This document shows, in pieces, positions 35,529 through 46,992 of a stretch of 64,000 nt of DNA (the first letter of the stretch is position 1; each line of letters starts with the position of its first letter). Source of the stretch: Calendula officinalis (Eukaryota > Streptophyta > Magnoliopsida > Asterales > Asteraceae); contig OY970825.1 in the NCBI GenBank assembly GCA_963853835.1, positions 82,855,942 to 82,919,941 of the forward strand, written 5' to 3'. Made by a program: the position numbers and the translations under genes. The notes under the pieces are model-generated. The model had not been told where the DNA came from. It saw nothing but the letters and a program-made list of their open reading frames with translations, and did not search any database.

Positions 35529-37050
35529 ATGGTTCTATTAATGTGGGTTGAGAATAATCATCGGAATACATTGCCGGAGCAAATAATGACTAATGTATCT
35601 GTCGAAAAGCCTCCGATAAAGTCTGAAGAGAGTGAACAAGAGTCACCGGGGTGTAAAACATCGACTTCCCAAGCAGCTTACGAGGTATTAATTTTTTATT
35701 TATTTTTACGAATGATGATTTGATTTACTGTATGCATTCTTGTTCATCGGTTTGCAAGATTTTTTTAAAAAACAATTGTGTTCGAAATTGTAGCATTCAG
35801 GTTTTTAATGTGATTTTTCCGTTTAATAAGTTTGTAAGTTCCACAACTAAAACTGTAATTATTGTTTATTAGATTTTATTGAAACTAAAATTGGTTTTTT
35901 CTTCAATTTTTAATTCAAATATAAATATGTTTATTTATGTTGAATCATCATCGTCACCAATTCCAAGTGAGGAACACTTCAATTTTTTACTTCGTATAAC
36001 AGTTTTCAAGTCTCATGCTACGTTATTATTATTTTGACTTATTATTATATGTATTTTAATCTAATAATTTGGGATTGGTCCATACTCGAAAAATATGTTT
36101 TTCCCATCACAGAAAAGAAACTGCAGAGAATTGAATTTAATTAAGCCTAATTAGGTCATAAATATGGTTATTAACTTTTGAAAATATGTAATTAACTATA
36201 AATTAATTACTGATTTGCAGTCGGATGTTGGTATCCATAAACTTTTTGTGTCAATTTCTTTTAATGAGCATGGCCCGTTGGGTTTGAATATGAAGAAGAG
36301 TCAATCGTTTGCGGAGCTAATTCAAGCAACAATTGCTCAAGCCAGTAAGAATAAAGTTGTTTTGTCTAAACAAGTGATGAATAATAATAATGTAGTTTGG
36401 CCCAAAGAAAACATTGTATTGGGCAATAAGAAGTATGCTAAGTCAAAAGCCGGGACATCGCGTTCTAGGAATAATTTAAGAGTGTCTAATTTTCCAGGTC
36501 TGCTTTTAAGGATCGGGAAGTGGGAGGTGTGTATGTAAAATCTTACACTCTGTATATGTTTTTTTGTGTATAATTTGGGTCAATTTTGATCCATTAAGTT
36601 ACGTGTGGGTCAATTAGGGTTATAGTTTTTTTCTTTTCTTGTAAGAGATGAAAAAGTAGCTTAAATTATAATCATATTTGACGCTAACACTTTATTACTT
36701 ACGAAGAAAATCTATAATTTTAAGATAATGATTTGTGTTATAATTTTACTATTAAATGATAAAAAAAAGTAGTTTGAAGTATTGAAATAGTATATGTTTG
36801 AAAATCATATTTAACACACTAATAATTCATAAAATAAAAAGATTTTATTTTGGATAAAGATTGACCGGACCCGATATCGTCTATTTTTGTGTTGAAAGGT
36901 AACTGAAAGTTGTTAATTTTTGCAATATGTAACACATAATGAAGGTGATTTAGTGGCAAAATTTTACTTTGCAAAACAAAAGATTGTATGGGAAGTTTTA
37001 GACGATGAGCTAAAGAATAAAACTGAAATCCAATGTTCAGATTTTGTGAC
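35529..37050 (+). pseudogene. Truncated TRF-like (TRFL8-like) gene
   Basis: Exon 1 is 35529-35684 and exon 2 is 36221-36526, in phase with normal borders. Exon 2 reads HKLFVSISFNEHGPLGLNMK and ends FPGLLLRIGKWE. A third exon-like block (36926-37050) continues YVTHNEGDLVAKFYFAKQKI, then VWEVLDDELKNKTEIQCSD. I associate this module with a plant family annotated as TRF-like 8; that name is from memory. Two breaks are visible. The expected acceptor before TAT at 36926 reads caa instead of cag. The frame then leaves the family at 37050, where a foldback element begins. No later exons are found. It is most likely a broken duplicate, though a short expressed product cannot be excluded. Confidence 0.6.
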
Positions 37051-37059
37051 ACATACTGC

Positions 37060-37253
37060 GAAAATTAACAACTTTCAGCTACCTTGTGTAAACACTAGCC
37101 AACTTGTCTTTTTATGTTATTTGTCATTTTAACCTTATGCAGAAAATTATATCCGGCCAAATAGAATTTTCTGCATAAGGTTAAAATGACATATAACATA
37201 AAAAGAAAAGTTGTCTGGTGTTTACACAAGGTAACTGAAAGTTGTTAATTTTC
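37060..37253. mobile_element. Foldback MITE inside the TRF-like gene
   Basis: The left arm (37060-37148) begins gaaaattaacaactttcagc. The right arm (37164-37253) is its near-perfect complement, ending gaaagttgttaattttc. The loop is about 15 bp. A third copy of the tip, aaggtaactgaaagttgtta, sits at 36896-36922 in front of the third exon, so that exon block is framed by inverted tips. No clear target duplication is seen. Confidence 0.85.
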
Positions 37254-38011
37254 CGGTGTAATAAATGTAGTTTATGGACTAAGGCTGTAATAAGTAGTAT
37301 ACCACAGAGATCTTCCATGTAATTTACTCGGGTTTAAATAAGAGGACGGGTTGGACAATTACCATACTACCCATCATGTGATGTGCACATGAGGGATTTA
37401 ACGACTTTACTTAACGTCCGTTTGCTTCAGGGACTACGGGTGCAACAAAGTGGCAACACCAGGGACTCCCAGTGTACTTAATGAAGTTTAGGGACTGTGG
37501 TTGCAATAAGTGGTAAACCACAGGTACCTTAGATGTAATGCGCTCATAATTAAATGAAAAGTATAAGTTAAGGGTATTTTAGTCACTTTAAAATATTTAA
37601 CAGCCTAAATTAACATCCGTTAGGATTTTGGACCAAAAGCAATACGAAGTCCAAACCACGGTGACCATGGGTGCAATTTTTGGAAGTTAGGGACAAAATC
37701 CAAAACTTTTGGCAAATGACAGGGACTATTTGTGCAATGTACTCTTGTCGGTATCTATCAAATAAATTTGTAAATAGATAAGTCATTTTATCAAGAGTAA
37801 TGGTATTTGTGCCTACAAAATGTGCCTACTTATGTGTCTACCAATTTAATGATGACAAATGTTAAATTTAAGAGATGATATGAAGAGAGGGAATTAGTGG
37901 ATGACACATGTCAATTAGAAGTGAGTAGGTCTATGGGTAGACACAAATTGTAAGAACAAATATCATTTCTCTTCTATCAATATTATTAAGTTGGTGAAAT
38001 AATAATTTATA
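37254..38011. other. Intergenic repeat-like DNA
   Basis: 37260-37745 has the words gtaataagt.gtataccac, agggactac..gtgcaa and gggactatttgtgcaatg, a noncoding block of a kind seen often between plant genes. The rest is AT-rich. Confidence 0.4.
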
Positions 38012-38333
38012 CTTCCTTCGTATCAAAATAAGTGAATCATTTTCCTTTTTGGAGTGTATCAAAATAAGTGAATCACTTTAATAACTTACTTTATTTGGTA
38101 AATTTTATATTTAAAATTACACATTTATCCTTACTTATCCATCGTTAAACATAATTAAAAGTGTGGAGCCCATTCATTTCTGTCATCTTCCTATAAAAAA
38201 CAACAAAATAGTACAAGGTATGTGGACCATCCATTCTAATTATCTCATTTAATTTCACTAATTTCTTATTAACTTATTTAGCCTCAAAAAACGTGAACTT
38301 CAAATTGATTCACTTATTTTGATACGGAGGAAG
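38012..38333. mobile_element. Stowaway-type MITE, 322 bp
   Basis: The left end CTTCCTTCGTATCAAAATAA and the right end ttattttgatacggaggaag are inverted copies, flanked by TA on both sides (38010-38011 and 38334-38335). Confidence 0.9.
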
Positions 38334-38487
38334 TATATACAATACATATTATATATTTGAAAAACCCCAATTAACTCATAACTTAAAAAATCAAATTTTC
38401 TTAACGAGTCAATTAAACGTCGATGCATGATGAAACTCCGAACTTGTTATATGTTGAACTCTCGAAGTTAACTCTACGTACATTATA

Positions 38488-39141
38488 GAGAAATGTTCAA
38501 GGTAGTCCAAGGATTCTATCTAGTCCCAAGGGACAATTAGTAGCCATTAGATCAAAAAAAAAAATCAAAGGTCAAGATCAAGATTCAAACCATACAAACA
38601 CATGTGCTTCAATGCATCAACACCCTACCCACTTCCGGTGGTTGGCGGCGGACGGCGGAGCCCGGAGGTGGCCGCCGGCGGCGGTGGACGTGACTTGAAA
38701 AACATGTCTTTGGAACACATGTCTTTGAAACACAAGTTCTTCGTAGTTCGTATGCTCTCGTATGTTCTAGAAACTCATGTTTTTAGTGAAACACTTGTGT
38801 TTCGTGACTTAAAACACATGTATTTGAAACACATGTGTTTCACATTTTGAAACACATGTGCTTCGTAGTTCGTAAGCTCTCATGTGTTTTAGAAACTCAT
38901 GTTTTTAGTGAAACACATGTGTTTCGTGATTTGAAACACACGTATTTAAAACACATGTGTTTCACCTTTTGAAACACATGTGCTTCGTAGTTCGTAAGCT
39001 CTCCTGTGTTTTGGAAACTCATGTTTTTAGTGAAACACATGTGTTTCGTGATTTTAAACATGTTTTTAGTGAAACACCTAATGGTTAGGATTTGTCCCTT
39101 GGGAGTATACAAAATCCTTAGACTACCTAGAACACAACTCC
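38488..39141. mobile_element. Mutator-like foldback element with internal array
   Basis: Terminal inverted repeats of about 48 bp: the left has aaggtagtccaaggattc and cccaagggaca, the right the complements tgtcccttggga and ccttagactacct. Both flanks are tacattata (38479-38487 and 39142-39150), a 9-bp duplication of Mutator size. Inside lie a very GC-rich 60-bp island (38634-38692) and a tandem array of ~121-bp units. No transposase frame. Confidence 0.8.
38690..39080. repeat. ~121-bp tandem array rich in CACATGTG palindromes
   Basis: The marker tcgtagttcg occurs at 38741, 38863 and 38984 (spacings 122 and 121). Each unit holds several copies of gaaacacatgtgtttc, a perfect palindrome, and one actcatgtttttagtgaaac. 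Confidence 0.9.
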
Positions 39142-39150
39142 TACATTATA

Positions 39151-39700
39151 ATATTATATTTTTTTTGTCGATTCAAACATGAAATTAAGTTCTATAGCTT
39201 AACCAGTTCATCAGTCAATATTATTGATAATTACAAAACCAACATATATGCATCTCTTATTCCCCAAATATAAAGGTTAAATTAGTGTAGCACTCTAAAT
39301 TTTTTTTGAAACGAAAAATCTAATCTACTCCTAATTACCACCTATGTCTATGACGGGACTCGAATCTAGATTATTATATAATAAAACATGTACTGAATAA
39401 TATTTAAACTCCAATAGTCATTTATGATTTGTTTATCTCTAATATATACCCAATTTATCCATTTGTATAGCAAGCGTTTAACAAAATATACAACGAAATA
39501 ACATTTGATCACCGGAAAAATATAGTTCGCAATGTACCCGCCGCCGCATTACGCGAGTACCCTACTGTTAGATTATACACATATTTTTTTTTTCGTTATA
39601 AATATCTAGGTTTAAAATAACAAAAAGTTTGAATGGATGTTGACAAAATAATGACGATAGAATAAGACATATTTTACTTGTAATTGTAAAAGAGAATATT
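39151..39700. other. Intergenic; Helitron-like 3' remnant near the ELM2 gene
   Basis: At 39532-39560 lies gtacccgccgccgcattacg followed by cgagtacc, the same hairpin type as the ends of Helitrons A and B. It lies within about 200 bp of the ELM2-SANT gene leader. The rest is AT-rich. Confidence 0.5.
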
Positions 39701-39749
39701 AATTTCTTTAAATTTTAATTTTGGCATGTGCTTGGAAAGAAACGCTGAC

Positions 39750-41421
39750 CGCCGCTTTACCCTTTTTGTCGGCAGAATTCGTGTTCATCGATTTCTCTCT
39801 TCGCTAACCCTAATCCCTAAATTCGTTCTCGTCTTACTCGGATCTTCCCGGAATCTCCACCGATTGTTTCGATTAACGTCTTTACCTACCGATTGACCTC
39901 TTTTTCAACGCCTGCCATCTCGTGAATCGATTTGTAGGTTAGGGTTCCAATTTTAATCGATTCTTCACCAGATCTGTCATATCTATCATCCGTTTAGGTA
40001 AATTAGCTGATTTTTTTTTATCGTGGATGTTTTCTTTTTTGTTAGAAGTTTGCAGATCTCGCTTTATCGTTATTATTTTTGTATTCGATTTAGGGTTTGT
40101 TATTTTCGAGTTATCTTCTTGGTACACGATTGTGTGCGATGAGTATACCTGAAATTGAATTGAAGTTAGGCAATTTTTAACTTACATCCATCGTGAATTC
40201 TTGAAACTTTTCAATTTGGGGATCTAGGTTTAGGGTTTCGTTTGAAAATTTGGGGATTTTGTTAAACAATTACTTTTATTTAACATTTACAAATTACAAA
40301 TTGGGATTATAATTATAATGATAAAACTTTCCTCATTTAGTTACATAATTGTTTTCTTTTTCTATTTATGTGGCAATTGTTTTGAACTTTCTTTGACCTG
40401 ACATGTCAGAACGACACTAATTACAATTTACTCCTTAAAGTAGGTAGTGCCAGACTGCCAGTTATTATTACTCACGGGTTTATTTTAACAATACCTCATT
40501 ATAAATACCTTTATGGGAATCTTGTTATTCACAAGTATCTTGTTCAGGTTTAAGCTGAAAATATGCAATCTCAAACACCCTTAATATATTTTGCCATGTT
40601 AGGTGTCCTAAATTTTTTTCATAAGTGAACATTAATGGGAAACAATTCTCATAGTAGAACCTACAGTCTTCTTTTGACTATTGACCGACTTTTTTTGTTT
40701 TTTTTTTCCTTCTAAAATCGAATAACTTTTCATGAAAAATTTAATAATTTATGCATTATCTTGATCATGAACATGGTTTTCAAGATTCAATGCCCTTTTA
40801 CATTGAATACCAAACTTCCATAATCCATACTTGTGGTGTTCTTTGATCTTTATATTGTGTATTATAACAAGGTTCTCGAAAGCGTAAGGCGTGGCGTGGC
40901 GGCACCATCAAGCCTCAGCCAAGGCGGGCCATGGCGTTTTTCAAGGCGTGATTTAAGGCGGCAAATTTTTTATATAATTTATATATATACGTATATTAAA
41001 TTAAATTTTTTTATAGATTTATTGATTTATATAACAATTCATATATAAAGCTCATAAAAAATATTACATCTAAATTTATAATTATATATTTTACCATTTT
41101 TTTTTTTAAAAATTCATTTTTCACAGCCGCCTTCAAAAAAACTCGTCATAAGCGCGCCTTATCGCGCCTTATCTCACGCCACGCCTAGCCCAGCCGCCAT
41201 GGTCTGTTTCGTAACGTCGACGTCGCGCCTCACGCCTTGGCGCCGCCATGGCGCGCCTTTTAGAACCTTGATTATAACTATCAAATTGTAGTTGGAAAAC
41301 AATCAAATTGTTGATTTTTAGTTTTCTTGTATCTATTTGGATTCTGGGAACACATTATAATGTACCTTTTATTTTCTGTAAAATTGTTTTATAATATTTG
41401 AACTTAATGGTGCAGTTAAAC
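39750..41421 (+). other. 5' leader exon and long leader intron of the ELM2-SANT gene
   Basis: The leader exon (about 39750-39997, with ctaaccctaatccctaaatt) ends tttag|gtaaat. The intron runs to ggtgcag| at 41415 and holds the 403-bp foldback element. The coding start follows at 41422. Confidence 0.6.
40868..41270. mobile_element. CAAGG foldback element, 403 bp, in the leader intron
   Basis: Ends are CAAGGTTCTCGAAAGCG and, read inward from the right, CAAGGTTCTAAAAGGCG. Both flanks are attataa (40861-40867 and 41271-41277), a 7-bp (perhaps eroded 8-bp) duplication. Each subterminal part is GC-rich with repeats of ggcg and gccatggcg words; the core is AT-rich. A partial sibling lies at 18325-18580. 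Confidence 0.8.
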
Positions 41422-42860
41422 ATGGTACAGAAACGTCAACTGGCCTCAGAAGAGTACGATGTTTCACCCAAACACATGAAATTGGAAAACAGTTGGCAGT
41501 TGGTTCCATGTTTGGAATTCCCTTCAAACGATTTGGCTTACAATTCAGGTGTGTGGGAGTGAGACCTTTAAAAGACATGCTTATTTTTATTATGTTTGAA
41601 TTTGACTAATATTGATCCAAATCCTTTAGAAAAGGGTGTTTTGACATGTGTTTATTATATTAACGGTCAAAATAATCAGATTTCAGTAATCATATCTATA
41701 TTCACATTTTCTTTTTATACATGTAATGTGATTTTGTAAGTTCGTCTGATTTGAGGTCCGTCCAACTTTCTACTGTAAGTTTTTTAATCTATCATCTTTA
41801 GAAGAAGAAGTTGGTTAGAGGTGACAAAAATGGGCGGGTTGGTTGGGTTGACCCATATTACATTTTGTTCAATGTTTGAACTTTTTTCTGTAAGCACTGA
41901 CTAAATGTGTCAAAAAATGATTACATGGATTATGTATTTCAGTAATACTATAATTTTTTTATAAAACAATTCTTGAGATTGTATGCATTAAAGATACACT
42001 TTGGGCCACTTTTGAACTTTTTGATTCGTTTTACTTTTTTTTTTTTAAGTTTTTATTTTAACCACTAAAGATAAAAGTATAAAAGATAAAACTGAACCCA
42101 TTCATAAGTAAATGGGTCGAATTGCAATCAGCTATAAATTCTTTTTGTTTCTTCTTTTCATCTCTAAAGTTTCTTCTTTTTCATCATTAATGATATGATA
42201 GGCATACCTGAGGCCCGTTTCTCTAAAGAAATTCCTGAAAATACCCCTCAAAAACCAACTAAATTAATTCAACCTGAAGATACATATTCTTGTCTCTTAA
42301 GATATCCACCTCTAAAAGAAATCCCAATTGGACCTGAACATCAAGCAAATATTCCTATATCATGCAACGGTTACAACACAAGAAATTATGAAAATAAATT
42401 CATCGGTTCCTGCATAATCCCAATGCCTGAATCAAATCAAAGTATCTCCAAAACTGATCAAGTTGGAAAAGGAAAAACAGATTGTTGCTGTCAAGATTAT
42501 GGTTCTGTAAGATGTGTTAGACAACATATAACAGAATCAAGAGAGAGATTACAGAGAGAAATCGGGCAAGATCGATTCTCAGCCCTTGGATTTGATTCAA
42601 TGGGAGATATTGTTGCCTGCAAATGGACTGAAGAAGATGAACAGTTGTTTCATGAAACCGTGTACTCAAATCCCGTTTCTTTAGGGAAAAATTTCTGGGA
42701 AAAACTTGCGGAAATGTTTCCTTCAAGAACAAATCAAGAAATCGTTAGTTACTATTTTAATGTTTTTATGTTGCAAAGAAGAGCAGAACAGAATCGATTT
42801 GATCCAGTGAATGCTGATAGTGATGATGATGAATGGCAAAACGACCCATGTGAAGAACAA

Positions 42861-42925
<65 letters not shown>

Positions 42926-43226
42926 ATATCTTGATGATGTTAAAAAGTATGGATTTGGTATTAAAGATTCGATCTTTGATTATAAAGATTATGTTTTTCA
43001 AGAAGATTCATGCACATCTTCTGAATTTCAAGAATCGCAATCGAGTGATGTTAATGTTGACTTTATCTTTGACCAATCGGGTTCTAAAGCGTGGGATGAT
43101 GTTGGGTATTTTTCGGTTCCAAGAAATAATAATGATTTCTTGTCTACTGGAAGCATGATTGAAGAAGTTTTTGGGGTCGAATCTTGGAATTTTATGGTTA
43201 CAGATAATGACAAAGGGTCGAGGTAG
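41422..43226 (+). CDS. ELM2-SANT domain protein (chromatin factor)
   Basis: Two coding exons: 41422-41548 (start MVQKRQLASEEYDVSPKHMK) and 42202-43226, joined as tcag|gt..ag|gcatac in phase. The total is 383 aa. About residues 83-110 have the ELM2 opening IPIGPEHQANIP. A SANT/Myb-like domain follows at about 200-245 (CKWTEEDEQLFHETVYSN, FWEKLAEMFPSRTNQEIVSY), then RRAEQNR and an acidic tail. The layout and spacing match a plant family that includes Arabidopsis AT2G03470 and AT1G26580 (recalled, not searched). ELM2 and SANT modules bind histone deacetylases in other eukaryotes; a role as a nuclear chromatin regulator is inferred. A run of 21 aspartates (residues about 263-283) is encoded by a pure GAT repeat. 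Confidence 0.9.
42861..42923 (+). repeat. (GAT)21 coding microsatellite
   Basis: Twenty-one uninterrupted GAT codons inside the ELM2-SANT gene encode poly-aspartate. An uninterrupted repeat like this is prone to length change, in steps that keep the frame. Confidence 0.98.
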
Positions 43227-44729
43227 TACAAATTGGTCCTTCAACACAATGTAATTTATTTTTATTTTGTTTATATATTTAGCATGTGGTTAGGGTTAGG
43301 GTTAGTTGGTATTTAACTATTTATCATAAAAAGTCAGTCATTAAGGTTTGACTGCACCTGCTCATGTTCATCCCTGTATAAAAGTTACGGGATGCAATTC
43401 TTGTAAATAGTTTAGCTTCTGGTCGATTGTACCAATCTAGAAAAGAAAAGAAAAAAAAAAACTAGAAAATACAAGAAAAAAGAAGAGAAAAATGTACTCA
43501 TGTGTTGCAATTTTATGATCGATTTTCCGTTTTGGTGTATCTACTTGTTAACATCAAATTCGATTAATTATGTAGTATAATATGTGCTTTTTTAAAACTA
43601 TGCGCTTTTTAGCTGTGAATAATAATTTATTAAAAAAATAGTTAAGTGGTAAAAATTAAATTTGATTAAATATATATTAAGATATGTGCTTTTTTAAATC
43701 TATGTGCTTTTTAGTTGTGAATAATAATTTTGGGACGATAAAAGTAATTTTTTGCGCTGTACTTGTAAGTTGTAACTAGATGGATTATGATTTTGATTAA
43801 TGGTATTTAATAGTATATAGGCCTATCATTTATACTTACTAATAGGCTTACTCATTAGATAAAGACAGGTGTAGAGAGAGAATTAGTGTAATATACATAT
43901 CATCCTATCAAGTAGGTAGACTTATAAATACGTCTAAATGATATGAGTAAATATCATTTCTTTATGATTTTTGACTCATTTGTTTCCTATTAGTTGTCTT
44001 AACCTTTTTGATTTTCTGCAAAGATATATTTATGAGCACAAATTATCATTAGTAATTATTCTAAACTAGTGGTAAAATTAAATGGTATGCACGTTTTATG
44101 TCAGATAAAAAGAATCTTGGTTATGGTTTTTCTGTTCTATGTCAGATAAAAAGGATCTTGGTTATAGTTTTTCTATTCTATGCCAGATATGGTTCAGAAT
44201 AAGATGAATTTGTAATATTTCAGTTTGGGATGCATTTTATTTGATGCTTTTTTGGATGTTAAGAATAAAGCTACGGTAACATGCCCAATTATTAGATTAG
44301 TTTACTATGAAAATCTATTCACGATTTCTTTTTCGATTCGAAGGAGATAAGAGGCAAGCCGGCATTTTTTTATGTTGGGCTGTCATTGTCTTTCTTAAAA
44401 GACACAAGTAATTCTATTTGCAAATGTTTGACGCCATGATTACAGGACAAAATAAATATTCTTCTCCATAGCTAAAAGGTATTAATAACTACCGATTAAA
44501 AAGACTCACATAACAGCATGTTAATATTTATGAATAAATATAAAGATTTGTATATAAATAACAGATCAACGAAAACGTGTCACACTAAACAATAATAAAA
44601 ACTAAGTTGACAGCTAAAAAAACAATTACATCAATTTAAATAGTTCAAATTGAAAACTTTACACAATTCTGGAAGAGAATATTTACGAATTTATATAAGA
44701 GCACTGCAGTAATTGTAGACTTGTAGTTA
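43227..44729. other. 3' region and intergenic DNA, no gene seen
   Basis: Terminator-type AT-rich DNA. A 41-bp unit (tcagataaaaag.atcttggt) is repeated about 2.3 times at 44097-44192. Two related segments (atatgtgcttttttaaa.cta) occur at 43580 and 43681. Confidence 0.5.
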
Positions 44730-45224
44730 GGGGTGTTAATTTTTGATCCGATACAAAATTCGACTTTAAACCCGTATTAAAATAAACAAGTTTGAGTTGA
44801 GGTAAAAAACTCTTATGTTAGTTTCAGGTCGAATCAACTGACATGTTTATAAAATGGGTTAGGCTATGGACCTTATGGTCAATTATAATTTAAATGGGTA
44901 AACCCGTCGACCCGTTTAATTATTGAAATATATTTAAAAATAAATATATTTATACTTAGATTTGTATTTCACTAATTCAAATGTTACTTACTTACTAATA
45001 GTTAGATAAAATCAAAAAATCTATTTAGTAATTTGGTGTTTTGTTATTTTGTTATGAATTTGTGGAATAATAATAACATCTTGACATATTTGACTTGTTT
45101 AACCTGCTAACTTGTTTACCTCGTCTAATTAAACGAGTTATATATGTCAGGTTCGGGTTGAAGGTAAATATGTTATAGTTGAGATATATATGACATGTTT
45201 ATATAAACAGCTCAGTTTCAGGTT

Positions 45225-46974
45225 TGTAACACCTCAAATTTAATGCCAAATATTGGCCAAAATAAAACATTTTATAAATAGAAGAACATCCCCAATTTAG
45301 ATTTACAAAAACCTTGGTATGAAATCAGAGTATAAAAGTAGGTGTTACAAAATAGATCATCACCAAGCTAAGACTAAATCCAATCTAGTGTTCTTCTATT
45401 CTAGGTCCCGCATCTCTATCCATGCGTACCTAAACCTTCGATCCCGAACCTGGGTACATAGCAAAACAAAACAAGGAGTACGTGAGACAAAAACGTCTCG
45501 TGAGTTACATGGGTTTAGACCCATAGATAGTAATAATCGATATCCAAGCAATCAACAAACAAGTACTTCATCCATCTATATATAGTCACTCCATGGTGAC
45601 TCCAATCCTTGCTTTCCTAGCATCACATATCTAGTTATCGGGTTGCCCCCGAGCTAACTAGCAACACTAACGTGCCTAACTATCGGGTTGCCCCCGAACT
45701 AGCTAAAAGCACCCATAAATCCAACTATCGGGTTGCCCCCGAACTAGCTAGAAACACTATCCTATCTAACTATCGGGTTGCCCCCGAACTAGTTAGAAAC
45801 ATCACCATGTCTAGTTATCGGGTTGCCCCCGAACTAACTAGCATCACGTCATCTCGTTCTCACCATAACCCTATGGTTATGCCAATCTAGCTCTCGGCTA
45901 TCACTTTCATCATCAAACAAGTTAGTTCAATACTATCATCGGTATAACTAACTATCAACTACTAGTCTACACAATTAAGCAGATAGACCATAACACAAGT
46001 AATGAAAATATTTAAAAGGCTATGTACTCAGTAAATTCCACACGTACTCACCTTAGCAATAAATGCTCCAACCGTGCTCTTGACACCGAAACCCTTGCTT
46101 TACAATTTCACCGACTTTCCAAGATGTCACCGAAAGCCTAACACAATGATCATACAATATTCAACATCACAATCTACTAATAATGTGTTCATCTACCTCT
46201 AGATAACACCCATCAATCCATTTCCCCCAAATATGGTGATTTACCAAACCCTAGGTTTAACCAACCCTTAAGATTCTTACAAATCATAATCATACACTTG
46301 TTTCCTTTGTTAATATACCATCTATTAAGTGTATACACCATTTATATCACCATAACTCATACCCCAAGAACTAGGGTTTCAACCCCAAGCTTCCAAATCC
46401 ATAGATCTAAAGCTACAACTACAAAGGATTGAAGATATACCTTTAATCTTCCACTAGGAGTGAAGAATCACGAGATTTGACCAAGAATTCGGCTCCAAAC
46501 GATGCTTTTCACTCAAAAACGTTCACACACTTGAAGAGAGAAAACTAGGGTTTTTGGAAATGCATTTATGGCTGAAAAACCCAATTTAATGCACTGGTCG
46601 GAAGGGCTCGCGCCGAGCTCGCGCCGCGAAAGGACGCGGGTCTTCCTGCTGGTCGCCGCTTTATACCAGACTTCGCGCCCAGCTCGCGTCTGGCTCGCGC
46701 CGCGAAGTCGACGCGAAGTCGACGCGACTTTCTCGCGTTTCAGCTCTGGTCCCTCTGCTCAACCTCGCGTTTCGCTCGCGCCAGGCTCGCGCCGCGAGCC
46801 TGCCTTTGCAGCAGGGCTGCACTTTTCGGTATAGGTTTCAACCCGGTTTCGCCCATAACTTTCTCATACGGACTCCAAACGACACGAAACCAATTCCTAC
46901 GGTTTTAATATGATTTATCCATAATTATCATATTTTTATTTATTTTATTTATTTACAAATTTCGGGTCGTTACA
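45225..46974 (-). repeat. 3' LTR, 1,750 bp
   Basis: Begins tgtaacacctcaaattt and ends gggtcgttaca on the plus strand. It matches the other LTR almost perfectly. It contains five 45-bp hairpin units, a TATATATAG box (minus strand, 45577-45586) and a CpG-dense block (46600-46800). Confidence 0.97.
45631..45845. repeat. Five 45-bp hairpin repeats in the LTR
   Basis: The word atcgggttgccccc starts at 45637, 45682, 45727, 45772 and 45817, exactly 45 bp apart. Within each unit, CGGG..CCCG and ctagtt..aactag can pair as a small hairpin. The same array is in the other LTR at 52253-52467. On the sense (minus) strand the array lies about 45-270 bp upstream of the TATA box. Confidence 0.95.
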
Positions 46975-46992
46975 ACTATCTACCCCTTAAGA
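46975..46992 (-). promoter_or_regulatory. Polypurine tract next to the 3' LTR
   Basis: On the minus strand: cttaaggggtagatagt, directly before the LTR start TGTAAC. Primes plus-strand DNA in retrotransposons. Confidence 0.6.

Noticed and set aside
38897..39112. Repeated CFKxxKHMCF protein on the minus strand
   Set aside because: Translation of the CACATGTG tandem array.
45672..45890. Small protein with YRVAPEL repeats
   Set aside because: It is the translation of the 45-bp LTR hairpin repeats and appears identically in both LTRs.
46568..46834. Open frame in the CpG-rich block of the LTR
   Set aside because: The frame changes between the two LTRs because of the 11-bp indel; no conservation, no family.
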